A stretch of 64,000 nt of DNA. It comes from JANNYA01 sp031422315. Its GTDB lineage: Bacteria; Pseudomonadota; Gammaproteobacteria; Xanthomonadales; SZUA-5. The translations under genes and the position numbers were made by a program. This document shows positions 17,908 through 25,811 of this stretch, one piece after another. Below the pieces are notes generated by a model. It ran no database searches, had not been told where the DNA came from, and saw only the letters and a list, made by a program, of their open reading frames with translations. The stretch is taken from the NCBI GenBank assembly GCA_031422315.1, contig JANOQN010000076.1, forward strand, positions 1 to 64,000, given 5' to 3'. How positions within the stretch are numbered: the stretch's first letter is position 1; each line of letters begins with the position of its first letter.

Positions 17908-19073
17908 GCGCCGTCACCTACGCCAATTTGATCCGCCAATCGGTTTTGAATCAACTGTTTGATCACCGGATGCGCCGCAACAGTATCGACTCGGCTGAGC
18001 AACTCAGCGGCAAACGCATAGATCAACATTTTGCGCGCATCCGCAGGCGCAATGCCGCGCGATTGCAAATAGAACAGCGCGCGCTCATCTAACTGACCGA
18101 CAGTCGCGCCGTGGCTACAGCTCACCTCTTCGGCGTAAATTTCCAGCTCGGGTTTGGCGTCAATCTCAGCCGTTTCCGATAGCAGTAAATTGTTGGTTTT
18201 GAGCTGCGCATCGGTGCCATCGCTTCCTGGGGCCACCCAAATTTTGCCGTTGAACACCGAACGCGAGCGCCCGTCGGCAATCGCTTTAACGCGCGTGCTG
18301 CTGCGGGTGTTTGGCACCTGATGCCACAGCGAAAGCTGCACATCGGCATGCTGGCGCGCGCTCAATAGACTCAGCGCCGTTACGTTCGCGCAGGAGCCGC
18401 TCCCCGCGAGTGCAATGCTGAGCTCATGGCGCGCCCAGCCCAAGCCGCACTGGAGCTCGAAATAGTTCACTGTGGCATCTGCGGCTAGCGTGATTTCACT
18501 GCGTTCGATCACGCTTTGCGCAGCGCCTGCGCATTGTAAATGCAGCACATCCAATGTGGCGGATGCACCCACGTCAATTTGATACAGCAAGTTTGTTAGC
18601 GAATCTATCGCGCCGCCATCGTGCTGCTCAATCACCAACAATGCCTGGCTGCCATCCGGCACGCTAAACTGCTGCTGCGCCTGCACCAGTTTTGCGCCCA
18701 ATTGCGGTGCACAAATCCACAGCATGGGCGCATGCAAGGCATGTGTGCTGCCTCTGCTCAACCCGGCTGCCTGAGCAAACGCACTGCGCGCTGCGGCGAA
18801 ATGGGGATTCAGTGGCGTTGTGGTTAACACAGCGCCATTCGCTGCAGCCAAGTCGTGCGGGGCTAGCGCTAGCGCATTCGCTAGCAGCGATCGATCAAGC
18901 GCGGATACGTTTTTCGCATCGACAGGCTGAGCGCCCCACGCACGCACTTTGGCTTCCAGCGCGCGCAGCGGTGAATAGCGCCAGGCTTCGGTGCGCGTGC
19001 TGGGCAATCCCGGCAATGGTTCACGCAGCGGCGCGGGAAGCGCGCCCGAGAGCGCGTGTAATAACTGACTCAC
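17904..19073 (-). CDS. sufD: Fe-S cluster assembly scaffold component SufD
   Basis: A 389-residue SufD of the SufBD (pfam01458) fold. Recognisable features are 'TRTEAWRYSPLRALEAK' near the N-terminus, the beta-helix core with 'FNGKIWVAPGSDGTDAQL', and 'EEVSCSHGATVGQLDERALF', containing the conserved histidine region, followed by 'YLQSRGIAPADARKML'. SufD forms the SufBC2D complex that builds Fe-S clusters. It starts with GTG, overlapping the sufC stop as GTGA. The C-terminus overlaps sufS by 4 bases. Confidence 0.95.
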   Translation of the reverse strand: MSQLLHALSGALPAPLREPLPGLPSTRTEAWRYSPLRALEAKVRAWGAQPVDAKNVSALDRSLLANALALAPHDLAAANGAVLTTTPLNPHFAAARSAFAQAAGLSRGSTHALHAPMLWICAPQLGAKLVQAQQQFSVPDGSQALLVIEQHDGGAIDSLTNLLYQIDVGASATLDVLHLQCAGAAQSVIERSEITLAADATVNYFELQCGLGWARHELSIALAGSGSCANVTALSLLSARQHADVQLSLWHQVPNTRSSTRVKAIADGRSRSVFNGKIWVAPGSDGTDAQLKTNNLLLSETAEIDAKPELEIYAEEVSCSHGATVGQLDERALFYLQSRGIAPADARKMLIYAFAAELLSRVDTVAAHPVIKQLIQNRLADQIGVGDGA

Positions 19074-19828
19074 GCTTCCACCATTTTGCGCTGCTTGATC
19101 CAGGCGTAGCCTTCGTCTTCCAGTTTGAGTGCCAGATCTTTGTCACCGGATTGCACGATTTTTCCATCCGCCAACACGTGGACAAAGTCCGGCACGATGT
19201 AATCAAGCAAGCGCTGATAGTGCGTAATCACGATAAATGCGCGCTCTGGCGTGCGCAATAAGTTTACACCTTCCGCCACCCGCTTGAGCGCATCAATATC
19301 CAGCCCAGAATCGGTTTCATCCAAGATCGCGAGCTTGGGTTCCAGCATCGCCATTTGGAAAATCTCATTGCGCTTTTTCTCACCGCCCGAGAAGCCTTCG
19401 TTCACCGCACGCTGCAGCAAATCGTCTTTGATGTGCAGCACGTTTAGCTTTTGCCGAACCAAGCTTAAGAACTCACGCGCGTCAATTTCAGGCTCACCGC
19501 GATACTTGCGCTGCGCATTTAACGCCGCGCGCAAAAAGTAGGTGTTGTTAACGCCGGGAATTTCTACCGGATATTGAAATGCTAAAAACACGCCTTCAGC
19601 GGCGCGCGCCTGCGGCTCTAGCGCGAGTAGGTCTTGGCCGTTAAATTGCACACTGCCGCTGGCAGCTTCGTAGCCTTCGCGGCCGGCTAGCGTGTAACCC
19701 AGCGTACTTTTGCCGGCGCCATTCGGACCCATAATCGCGTGTACTTCACCGGGATTTACCTGCAAGTTCAGACCTTTTAAAATGGCCCGGTTTGCTACGG
19801 TAACGTGTAAGTCTTTAATCTCTAACAT
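19070..19828 (-). CDS. sufC: Fe-S cluster assembly ATPase SufC
   Basis: A 252-residue ABC-type ATPase. Walker A is 'MGPNGAGKSTLGYTLAG', the signature is 'SGGEKKRNEIFQMAMLEP', Walker B is 'LAILDETDSGLDIDAL' and the H-loop is 'FIVITHYQRLLDYI'. The sequence is typical of SufC, including the 'ETDSGLDID' D-loop. It powers the SufBC2D scaffold. A 58-base gap separates it from sufB upstream; no hairpin was recognised in that gap. Confidence 0.97.
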   Translation of the reverse strand: MLEIKDLHVTVANRAILKGLNLQVNPGEVHAIMGPNGAGKSTLGYTLAGREGYEAASGSVQFNGQDLLALEPQARAAEGVFLAFQYPVEIPGVNNTYFLRAALNAQRKYRGEPEIDAREFLSLVRQKLNVLHIKDDLLQRAVNEGFSGGEKKRNEIFQMAMLEPKLAILDETDSGLDIDALKRVAEGVNLLRTPERAFIVITHYQRLLDYIVPDFVHVLADGKIVQSGDKDLALKLEDEGYAWIKQRKMVEA

Positions 19829-19886
19829 TTATTGCGTTCCTAACTGCTTAATAATTATTTCAAATCGAATAGCGGCGTTGGCCGGC

Positions 19887-21359
19887 TCAACCCACCGCAC
19901 CTTCTAAGCTCACTTCCAACAATTTGCGCGCTTCCACGGCAAATTCCATCGGCAGCTCTTTGAACACCTGTTTGCAAAAACCGTCAACGATCAAGCTGAC
20001 CGCATCTTCCTCGCTGATACCGCGCGATAAGCAGTAAAACAGCTGATCGTCAGAGATCTTTGAAGTCGTGGCTTCGTGCTCAAGCACGGCGTTGGGCTGC
20101 TTGACTTCAATATACGGAAAGGTGTGTGCGCCGCATTGCTTACCGATCAAAAGCGAATCGCACTGAGTAAAATTGCGCGCACCAATTGCGGATTTTTCGA
20201 TCTTCACTAAGCCGCGGTAGGTGTTTTGCCCGCGGCCTGCGCTAATGCCTTTGCTGATGATTTTGCTTTTCGTATGCGCACCGATGTGGATCATCTTAGT
20301 GCCAGTGTCGGCCTGCTGATAGTGGTGCGTGAGTGCGACTGAATAAAATTCGCCGCTAGAATGCGCGCCAATCAACACGCAGCTCGGGTATTTCCAGGTG
20401 ATGGCGGAGCCGGTTTCTACCTGCGTCCAGCTAATTTTCGAGCGCTCGCCACGGCATTCTCCGCGCTTAGTCACGAAGTTGTAAATGCCGCCTTTGCCGT
20501 TCTCATCGCCCGGGTACCAGTTTTGTACGGTGGAGTATTTGATTTCTGCGCGCGCCAGCGTGACTAGCTCAACGACCGCCGCGTGCAGCTGATTTTCATC
20601 ACGCATCGGCGCGGTGCAGCCTTCCAAGTAGCTGACGTAAGCGTCGTCCTCACAGATGATCAGCGTGCGTTCAAACTGCCCGGTATCGCGTGCGTTGATG
20701 CGAAAATACGTGCTCAGTTCCATCGGGCAGCGCACGCCCTTAGGAATAAACACAAAGGAGCCATCGGAAAACACCGCCGAATTTAGCGCGGCGAAGTAGT
20801 TGTCCGCGGTTGAAACCACCGTGCCCAAGTATTGCTTGATGATTTCTGGATGCGTGCGCACAGCTTCGGAAATGGCGCAGAACACCACACCCGCTTCCGC
20901 CAATTCTTTCTTAAATGTGGTGCCCACGCTGACCGAGTCAAACACCACGTCCACAGCCACACCGGCCAATCTAGCGCGCTCATGCAGCGGTACGCCGAGC
21001 TTCTCAAACGTTTCCAGCAGCTTCGGATCGACCTCATCTAAGCTTTTGGGCTGATTGCGTTTGGGCGCGGCGTAATAGCTAATCGCTTGAAAATCAATCG
21101 GCTCCAACCGCAACTTGGCCCAATCTGGCGGAGTCATCGTCAACCAGTGCCGATACGCCGCCAAGCGCCATTCGCAAAGCCATTCCGGCTCATTTTTCTT
21201 CGCGGAAATCGCGCGTACCGTCGCTTCTGATAGACCTTTGGCGAACAGCTCGGTCTCAATATCGGTGCTAAATCCGTGCGCGTAGCTGCGCCGCAGCGCA
21301 TCGTCCACCACCGCCATGCCGGTGCTTTCAACGACAGCTTCATTCAATGCTTGATTCAT
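19887..21359 (-). CDS. sufB: Fe-S cluster assembly scaffold SufB
   Basis: A 490-residue SufB. Family hallmarks include 'SVGTTFKKELAEAGVVFC', 'PKGVRCPMELSTYFRIN', 'LEGCTAPMRDENQLHAAVV' and 'NWYPGDENGKGGIYNFVTKR'. 'KQPNAVLEHEATTSKISDD' and 'FYCLSRGISEEDAVSLIV' close the scaffold domain. It provides the main site of Fe-S cluster assembly with SufC and SufD. The start overlaps the end of the RRF2 regulator gene by 4 bases (ATGA), which supports one transcript. Confidence 0.97.
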   Translation of the reverse strand: MNQALNEAVVESTGMAVVDDALRRSYAHGFSTDIETELFAKGLSEATVRAISAKKNEPEWLCEWRLAAYRHWLTMTPPDWAKLRLEPIDFQAISYYAAPKRNQPKSLDEVDPKLLETFEKLGVPLHERARLAGVAVDVVFDSVSVGTTFKKELAEAGVVFCAISEAVRTHPEIIKQYLGTVVSTADNYFAALNSAVFSDGSFVFIPKGVRCPMELSTYFRINARDTGQFERTLIICEDDAYVSYLEGCTAPMRDENQLHAAVVELVTLARAEIKYSTVQNWYPGDENGKGGIYNFVTKRGECRGERSKISWTQVETGSAITWKYPSCVLIGAHSSGEFYSVALTHHYQQADTGTKMIHIGAHTKSKIISKGISAGRGQNTYRGLVKIEKSAIGARNFTQCDSLLIGKQCGAHTFPYIEVKQPNAVLEHEATTSKISDDQLFYCLSRGISEEDAVSLIVDGFCKQVFKELPMEFAVEARKLLEVSLEGAVG

Positions 21360-21805
21360 GTGCGTGCCTCAATAACAACTACAGATTTGAACTTACTTGG
21401 GATCGCGACCGGGCGCGCCAGATCAGCTAGCGTCACCGCTTTTAATGCGGCAATAACCGCCTGATTAATGTGGTGCCAGTGCCGCTTGGTGCCGCAAAAA
21501 TGCTGGCGATTACAGCCCGATCCGCCCTGCGCGCATTCGGTCAAACTCAGCGGGCCTTCTAATGCGCCGAGTACGTCAGCTACGGTGATTGATTCGGGTG
21601 ACCGCGCTAAGGTGTAACCGCCAGCCGCGCCGCGCAGGCTAGTCACAAGTTGCGCTTTAGATAACTGCTTAAGAAGCTTCGCCACTGTTGGCACTGGCAG
21701 CTGTGTACGTGCGCTTAAATTAGCCGCTGACACTGCCTGCGATACGCCCGCCATCTCCGCCAGCAGCACGGTGGCGTAATCGCTCATTTTTCCGATTTTG
21801 AGCAT
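21356..21805 (-). CDS. RRF2-family regulator of the suf operon
   Basis: A 149-residue RRF2 (IscR-like) regulator, with an N-terminal winged helix 'KMSDYATVLLAEMAGVSQAV' and 'LPVPTVAKLLKQLSKAQLVT', then the wing 'SLRGAAGGYTLARSPE'. Three cysteines lie within 'TECAQGGSGCNRQHFCGTKR', the right place for a [2Fe-2S] cluster. It is first in the suf operon, so autoregulation through cluster status is likely. Xanthomonad-type suf operons usually begin with this gene. It could be called SufR-like or IscR-like; a specific symbol is not assigned. Confidence 0.9.
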   Translation of the reverse strand: MLKIGKMSDYATVLLAEMAGVSQAVSAANLSARTQLPVPTVAKLLKQLSKAQLVTSLRGAAGGYTLARSPESITVADVLGALEGPLSLTECAQGGSGCNRQHFCGTKRHWHHINQAVIAALKAVTLADLARPVAIPSKFKSVVVIEART

Positions 21806-21829
21806 GCATCAACCCAATGCGCGACCGCG

Positions 21830-21844
21830 CCCAATTCAATTGGG
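21830..21844. promoter_or_regulatory. Perfect inverted repeat upstream of the suf regulator
   Basis: CCCAATTCAATTGGG is a perfect palindrome with 7-bp arms and one central base, 25 bases upstream of the RRF2 gene start. It lies in the 99-base gap between the suf operon and the end of the LysR gene, where the suf promoter must be. It could be an operator for the RRF2 protein, but it does not match an RRF2 site known to me, so this is inference from position and symmetry. Confidence 0.45.
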
Positions 21845-21904
21845 ACTAACTTAGTACAGTTTCGGTGTAAGGAGTATGAATTTGGGGGTTCACAATTTCC
21901 GTGA

Positions 21905-22822
21905 TTAAAGCGAGTCCAAACCCCGAACTTCCCGTACTTCGTTTTTCCACGCGCTCGCCTGCGCGCGCATCCACTGCAAAAAACTCTGCACTGCAGGCAG
22001 CGCTAAGCAATCCGTGCGACAGACAAAATAATGGCTGCTTGGGGAAGCGCACAGCTCTGGCGCGGCCTGTACTAGGCGTTTTGCTTGCAATCTAGGTTTG
22101 GCTAGTGAATAGCGTGTCAGCGCGATACCGAGATTGGCTTCGGCGGCGTCTAGCATGACACTCGCGTCGTTAAATGCGATTCCACTTGCTGGCTCACTGC
22201 GCGGCACATTGCAGGCATCAAACCAGATTGACCAATCTAAAGTGCCGTGCCGCAGTAGCTGGGCACTTGGCCACCCTGCTGGGCGGGTTCCGAAGCTATT
22301 GACTACCGCCGGGCTAGCAACGGTGAGCAGCTGCTCATCGAACAAAAGTTCGCTGTAGAGCCCATCATCCGTGCGCACCCGCGCCGGGCCGTGGCGAATG
22401 GCAACGATGGGCAGCTGCGGCGCGGGCAGCACCAGCGCGTAATCAGTTTGCACATTGAGCGCAATGTGCGGATGAGCCTGCTGAAAATCCGGCAAGCGCG
22501 GGATCAGCCAGGCGCGCGCGCTTGAAGCTAGCGTATTAATGGTCAGCTGCTGCGCGCCATCATCATGATAGAAGGCCGCGTGCAGGGCATTGAGCGGGGC
22601 GCTAAGGCGCGCCAGCAAATTACGCCCGGCGGGTGTTAGCTGCACGCGCGGGCCGTTGCGGGCAAATAGTGTAGCGCCGTGCCAGGCCTCTAGCAGCTGG
22701 ATTTGCCGGCTCACGCCACTTTGGGTCAAATGTAGCTCACGCGCGGCTCGGCTGAAGTTGCCCTGCCGGGCAGCGGCTTCAAATACTTGCAATGAAAACA
22801 GCGGTGGCAATCGGGTGCGCAT
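21905..22822 (-). CDS. LysR-family transcriptional regulator
   Basis: A 305-residue LysR-type regulator. The N-terminal winged helix reads 'FEAAARQGNFSRAARELH', then 'LTQSGVSRQIQLLEAWHG', with 'LFARNGPRVQLTPAGRNLL' as the wing. The remaining 210 residues form the effector-binding domain. It is divergent from the dehydrogenase operon starting at 22918, with 95 bases between, the standard arrangement for a LysR protein controlling its neighbour. The layout resembles GcvA/AmpR-type regulators ('PPLFSLQVFEAAAR'). The effector is unknown. Confidence 0.92.
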   Translation of the reverse strand: MRTRLPPLFSLQVFEAAARQGNFSRAARELHLTQSGVSRQIQLLEAWHGATLFARNGPRVQLTPAGRNLLARLSAPLNALHAAFYHDDGAQQLTINTLASSARAWLIPRLPDFQQAHPHIALNVQTDYALVLPAPQLPIVAIRHGPARVRTDDGLYSELLFDEQLLTVASPAVVNSFGTRPAGWPSAQLLRHGTLDWSIWFDACNVPRSEPASGIAFNDASVMLDAAEANLGIALTRYSLAKPRLQAKRLVQAAPELCASPSSHYFVCRTDCLALPAVQSFLQWMRAQASAWKNEVREVRGLDSL

Positions 22823-22917
22823 GGTGCGGAATACTCATAGTGTTCATGTCAAAAATGCGCTTGGGATAAGCGCTGGGAAACTTCAATATTTCAAGCCCTA
22901 ACTTGTTGGCGCAAAAC

Positions 22918-23925
22918 ATGAAAGCGATAATAATCCACCGCCACGGTGGTGTTGATGTATTGGAAGTAGCTGATCGAACGCTTCCACAAGATGCGAATAG
23001 CGTGGCGGTGCAGCTGCATTACGCCGGCGTGAATTTTGTCGACGTCTATCAGAGAGAAGGCCGCTATCCAGGCATCGCGCTGCCGCTGCATTTGGGCATT
23101 GAAGGCAGCGGCATAGTGCAACAAGCGCCGCCTGGCAGCGATTGGAAAGCAGGCGACCGAGTCGCCTTTTGCACCGGCGCGCAGGGCGCATACGCCGAGC
23201 AAATTTCAATAGCCGGCGCACACTTGGTGCGAGTGCCCGATGCGCTATCGCTTAAGCTAGCAGCGGCTGCAATAGAACAAGGTTTGACTGCACTGATGCT
23301 GGCGGATGCGGTCATGCGCCAAGGCGCAAAGACTGCACTCGTACACGCTGGCGCCGGCGGTGTCGGCGGTCTGTTATTGCAGCTGCTGAAAGCGAAAGGC
23401 CTGCGCGTTTTTGGCACCGCGAGCGGTGCTGAAAAATTGGCATGGCTAGGCGCACAAGGTGTGGAAGCGCTGGCCTATGGCGAAGTGGGGCACGAATCGC
23501 ACTGGCTACACCGCGTACGCGAGCATACTTCCGGGAAAGGCGTAGATGTGGTGTTTGACTCGGTCGGATTGAGTACCTTTGAACAAGGTTTAGATGCGCT
23601 TGCGGTGCGCGGACAAATGATTTTATTCGGCGCGGCAAGCGGCCAAATTGCACCGGTTGCTATCGCTCGGCTGATGGCTAAATCGCTGAGCTTGACGCGC
23701 CCAGTTTTGCCGCACTTCTTGGCGGATGCGCAAGCGCTAAAAACGCAGGCTGACACATTGTTTGCGCTCATTTCCGAAGGCAAATTGCACCTGCGGATAC
23801 ACGCCACACTACCCATTGAAGACGTGCAAACAGCGCACAGCTTGCTCGAGAGCCGTGCGACCCAGGGCAAATTGCTGCTGTCATTAACGCCTGAGACCGA
23901 GCCAGATACCGGAGCAAACGCATGA
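22918..23925 (+). CDS. Zinc-independent medium-chain dehydrogenase (quinone oxidoreductase-like)
   Basis: A 335-residue MDR-family NAD(P)H-dependent oxidoreductase of the quinone-reductase type. The N-terminal GroES-like domain includes 'LHYAGVNFVDVYQREGRYP'. The Rossmann segment has 'TALVHAGAGGVGGLLLQL' and 'DVVFDSVGLSTFEQGL'. No catalytic zinc ligands are evident. The ATG at 22918 gives the family's usual start 'MKAIIIHRHGGVDVLE'; a TTG 15 bases earlier is less likely. It overlaps the RidA-like gene by 4 bases. Its true substrate may be an enone rather than a quinone. Confidence 0.88.
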   Translation: MKAIIIHRHGGVDVLEVADRTLPQDANSVAVQLHYAGVNFVDVYQREGRYPGIALPLHLGIEGSGIVQQAPPGSDWKAGDRVAFCTGAQGAYAEQISIAGAHLVRVPDALSLKLAAAAIEQGLTALMLADAVMRQGAKTALVHAGAGGVGGLLLQLLKAKGLRVFGTASGAEKLAWLGAQGVEALAYGEVGHESHWLHRVREHTSGKGVDVVFDSVGLSTFEQGLDALAVRGQMILFGAASGQIAPVAIARLMAKSLSLTRPVLPHFLADAQALKTQADTLFALISEGKLHLRIHATLPIEDVQTAHSLLESRATQGKLLLSLTPETEPDTGANA

Positions 23926-24401
23926 TCAGCGTCCAACAAAAGCTAGCTCAGCTGGGCTTAGCACTACCTGAGGCTGATGCGCCGTCGGCGAATTACGTTG
24001 CCAGCGTGCAAGTCGGCAATCTATTGATGATTTCAGGGCAGATTTGCATGAAAAACGGCGCGCCCGGTCCTTGCGGGCACTTAGGTGCGTCAATCAGCGT
24101 GGCAGAGGGTTTTCTTGCGGCGCAATCGGCGGCGCTTGGATTGCTCGCGCAGGCCTTGCATGCGGTGCACGGTGATGCCACGCGAATAGAACGCGTTATG
24201 CGCTTAGGGGTGTTCATTGCCAGCACGCCTGAGTTTACTCAGCATAGTGAGGTTGCTAATGGTGCCTCTGATGTGCTGACGGCGGTGTTTGGTGAAATTG
24301 GGCGGCATGCGCGCACTTCAGTGGGTGTTGCAGCGCTGCCCGCGGGGGTTGCGGTTGAGCTAGACGCGATGATCGCGATTTACCCAGAAGCCAGGAGGTA
24401 A
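23922..24401 (+). CDS. RidA-family (YjgF/YER057c) protein
   Basis: A 159-residue member of the RidA superfamily, of the longer kind (RidA itself is about 128). The sequence has 'GNLLMISGQICMKNG', 'RIERVMRLGVFIASTPEF' and 'HARTSVGVAALPAGVAVELD', where the Arg before the 'TSVGVAALP' strand is the carboxylate-binding residue of deaminases in this family. RidA proteins hydrolyse reactive enamine/imine intermediates released by PLP enzymes, which fits the PLP enzyme encoded 4 bases downstream. Overlap with the preceding gene (ATGA) shows one operon. Confidence 0.87.
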   Translation: MISVQQKLAQLGLALPEADAPSANYVASVQVGNLLMISGQICMKNGAPGPCGHLGASISVAEGFLAAQSAALGLLAQALHAVHGDATRIERVMRLGVFIASTPEFTQHSEVANGASDVLTAVFGEIGRHARTSVGVAALPAGVAVELDAMIAIYPEARR

Positions 24402-24405
24402 TACC

Positions 24406-25635
24406 GTGCTATCAAATGCTGATATTGACGCTTTGCGCGCGCGCACACCCGGGATTACTGAGCCAGATGGCCAAGTTCGTACCCGCCTGCATTTCAATCA
24501 TGCGGGCGCTTCACTGCCCGACCGATCGGTCAGTGAAGCAATTGCAGCGCACTACCAGCAAGAGCTGCAGTGCGGCGCGATGGAAGCAGGCGTGCAGGCC
24601 GCCAGCGCTATTGCTGCGGGCCGCACGCTAGTTGCAAAGCTGTTAGGTGCAAATTGCGAGGAGATCGCCTTCGCATCATCAGGGTCCATGGCGCACGGCT
24701 TAGCGTTTGCCGCACTGCCCAAACTCCGCACCGGCGATCGTATTTTAGTGGGCCGCCAAGAATGGGGCGGCAACTTAGCCAGCTATCGCCAAGCTGCCCA
24801 GCGCGCAGGCGCTAGCGTCGAAGTCATCCCATGCTGTGCAGACGGCAGTGTCGACGCGGCTGCACTGGCGAATTTGATCGACGCCCGCGTGCGCTTAGTC
24901 TCGCTAACGTGGTTGCCTGCTAACGGCGGTTTAATTAACGATGCAGCGGCGATTGGACGCGTCACCCGGGCTGCGAATATTCCCTACTTCATCGACGCCG
25001 GGCAAGCGCTCGGCCAGCTGCCAATTGACGTACAAACGCTTCAGTGTGATGTACTTAAAAGCGCTGGGCGCAAACACCTGCGCGGGCCGCGTGGCACCGC
25101 AATCCTGTACGTCAGAAAAACGTTTCTGACCACACTAGAGCCAGCCTTTTTAAGCACGCTGGCTGCCACAGATTTGGAAACCTGCACATTGAACGAAGCG
25201 CCTACTTTACGCACCGACGCACGTCTGTTCGAGTGCGGTGAAACAAGTGGTGCGCTCACGCTCGGGCTTTGCGCTGCGCTAGATTTGGCGTTGACGATCG
25301 ATGCGCAGGCAAGCTTTACGCGCATTCAAATGCTGGCGAACGCACTGCGAACCCAGCTGCGCAGCATTCCCTCAGTAAGCCTGCATGATTTGGGCACGAG
25401 CTATCTATCGGGGTTAGTTTCCTTTTCAGTTGGAAAATTGCCCGCGCCGCAAGTTCAAGCGTTGCTGGCGCAGCAGGACATTACCATCGGCGCAAATGGC
25501 GCGAGCTATACGCCGCTAGATATGCTGGCGCGCGGTTTAGATGGCGTCGTTCGCGCGTCGGTTTCGTACTTGCACACGCCATCGGAAATCGAACAATTGA
25601 CGCAAGCGGTGGCGCGGATAAGTCGCGTTGCTTAG
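24406..25635 (+). CDS. Class V aminotransferase-fold PLP enzyme
   Basis: A 409-residue class V PLP enzyme starting with GTG behind a strong GGAGG at 24396-24400. Features are 'LHFNHAGASLPDRSV', 'ASSGSMAHGLAFAALP', 'FIDAGQALGQLPIDVQ' and the lysine region 'DVLKSAGRKHLRGPRGTA'. It differs from SufS/IscS in lacking the mobile catalytic cysteine loop, so it more likely belongs with the epimerase, C-S lyase or kynureninase-like members. Together with the RidA-like protein and the dehydrogenase it may break down an amino acid derivative; the substrate is not known. Confidence 0.82.
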   Translation: MLSNADIDALRARTPGITEPDGQVRTRLHFNHAGASLPDRSVSEAIAAHYQQELQCGAMEAGVQAASAIAAGRTLVAKLLGANCEEIAFASSGSMAHGLAFAALPKLRTGDRILVGRQEWGGNLASYRQAAQRAGASVEVIPCCADGSVDAAALANLIDARVRLVSLTWLPANGGLINDAAAIGRVTRAANIPYFIDAGQALGQLPIDVQTLQCDVLKSAGRKHLRGPRGTAILYVRKTFLTTLEPAFLSTLAATDLETCTLNEAPTLRTDARLFECGETSGALTLGLCAALDLALTIDAQASFTRIQMLANALRTQLRSIPSVSLHDLGTSYLSGLVSFSVGKLPAPQVQALLAQQDITIGANGASYTPLDMLARGLDGVVRASVSYLHTPSEIEQLTQAVARISRVA

Positions 25636-25811
25636 TGCGCGGAGCTTCATTTGTAAGTGCGATGAGGCACACAATTCAGCCAACGCTTGCGCAAAAATGG
25701 CACAGCATTAGTATCGGATCGCGAAATTTTATTGATCTTCACATAAGAATAATAAAAACGGCACACTACTTGGCCCTGCATCGGTAAATTTCGGCCACTG
25801 AAAAGCCCACA

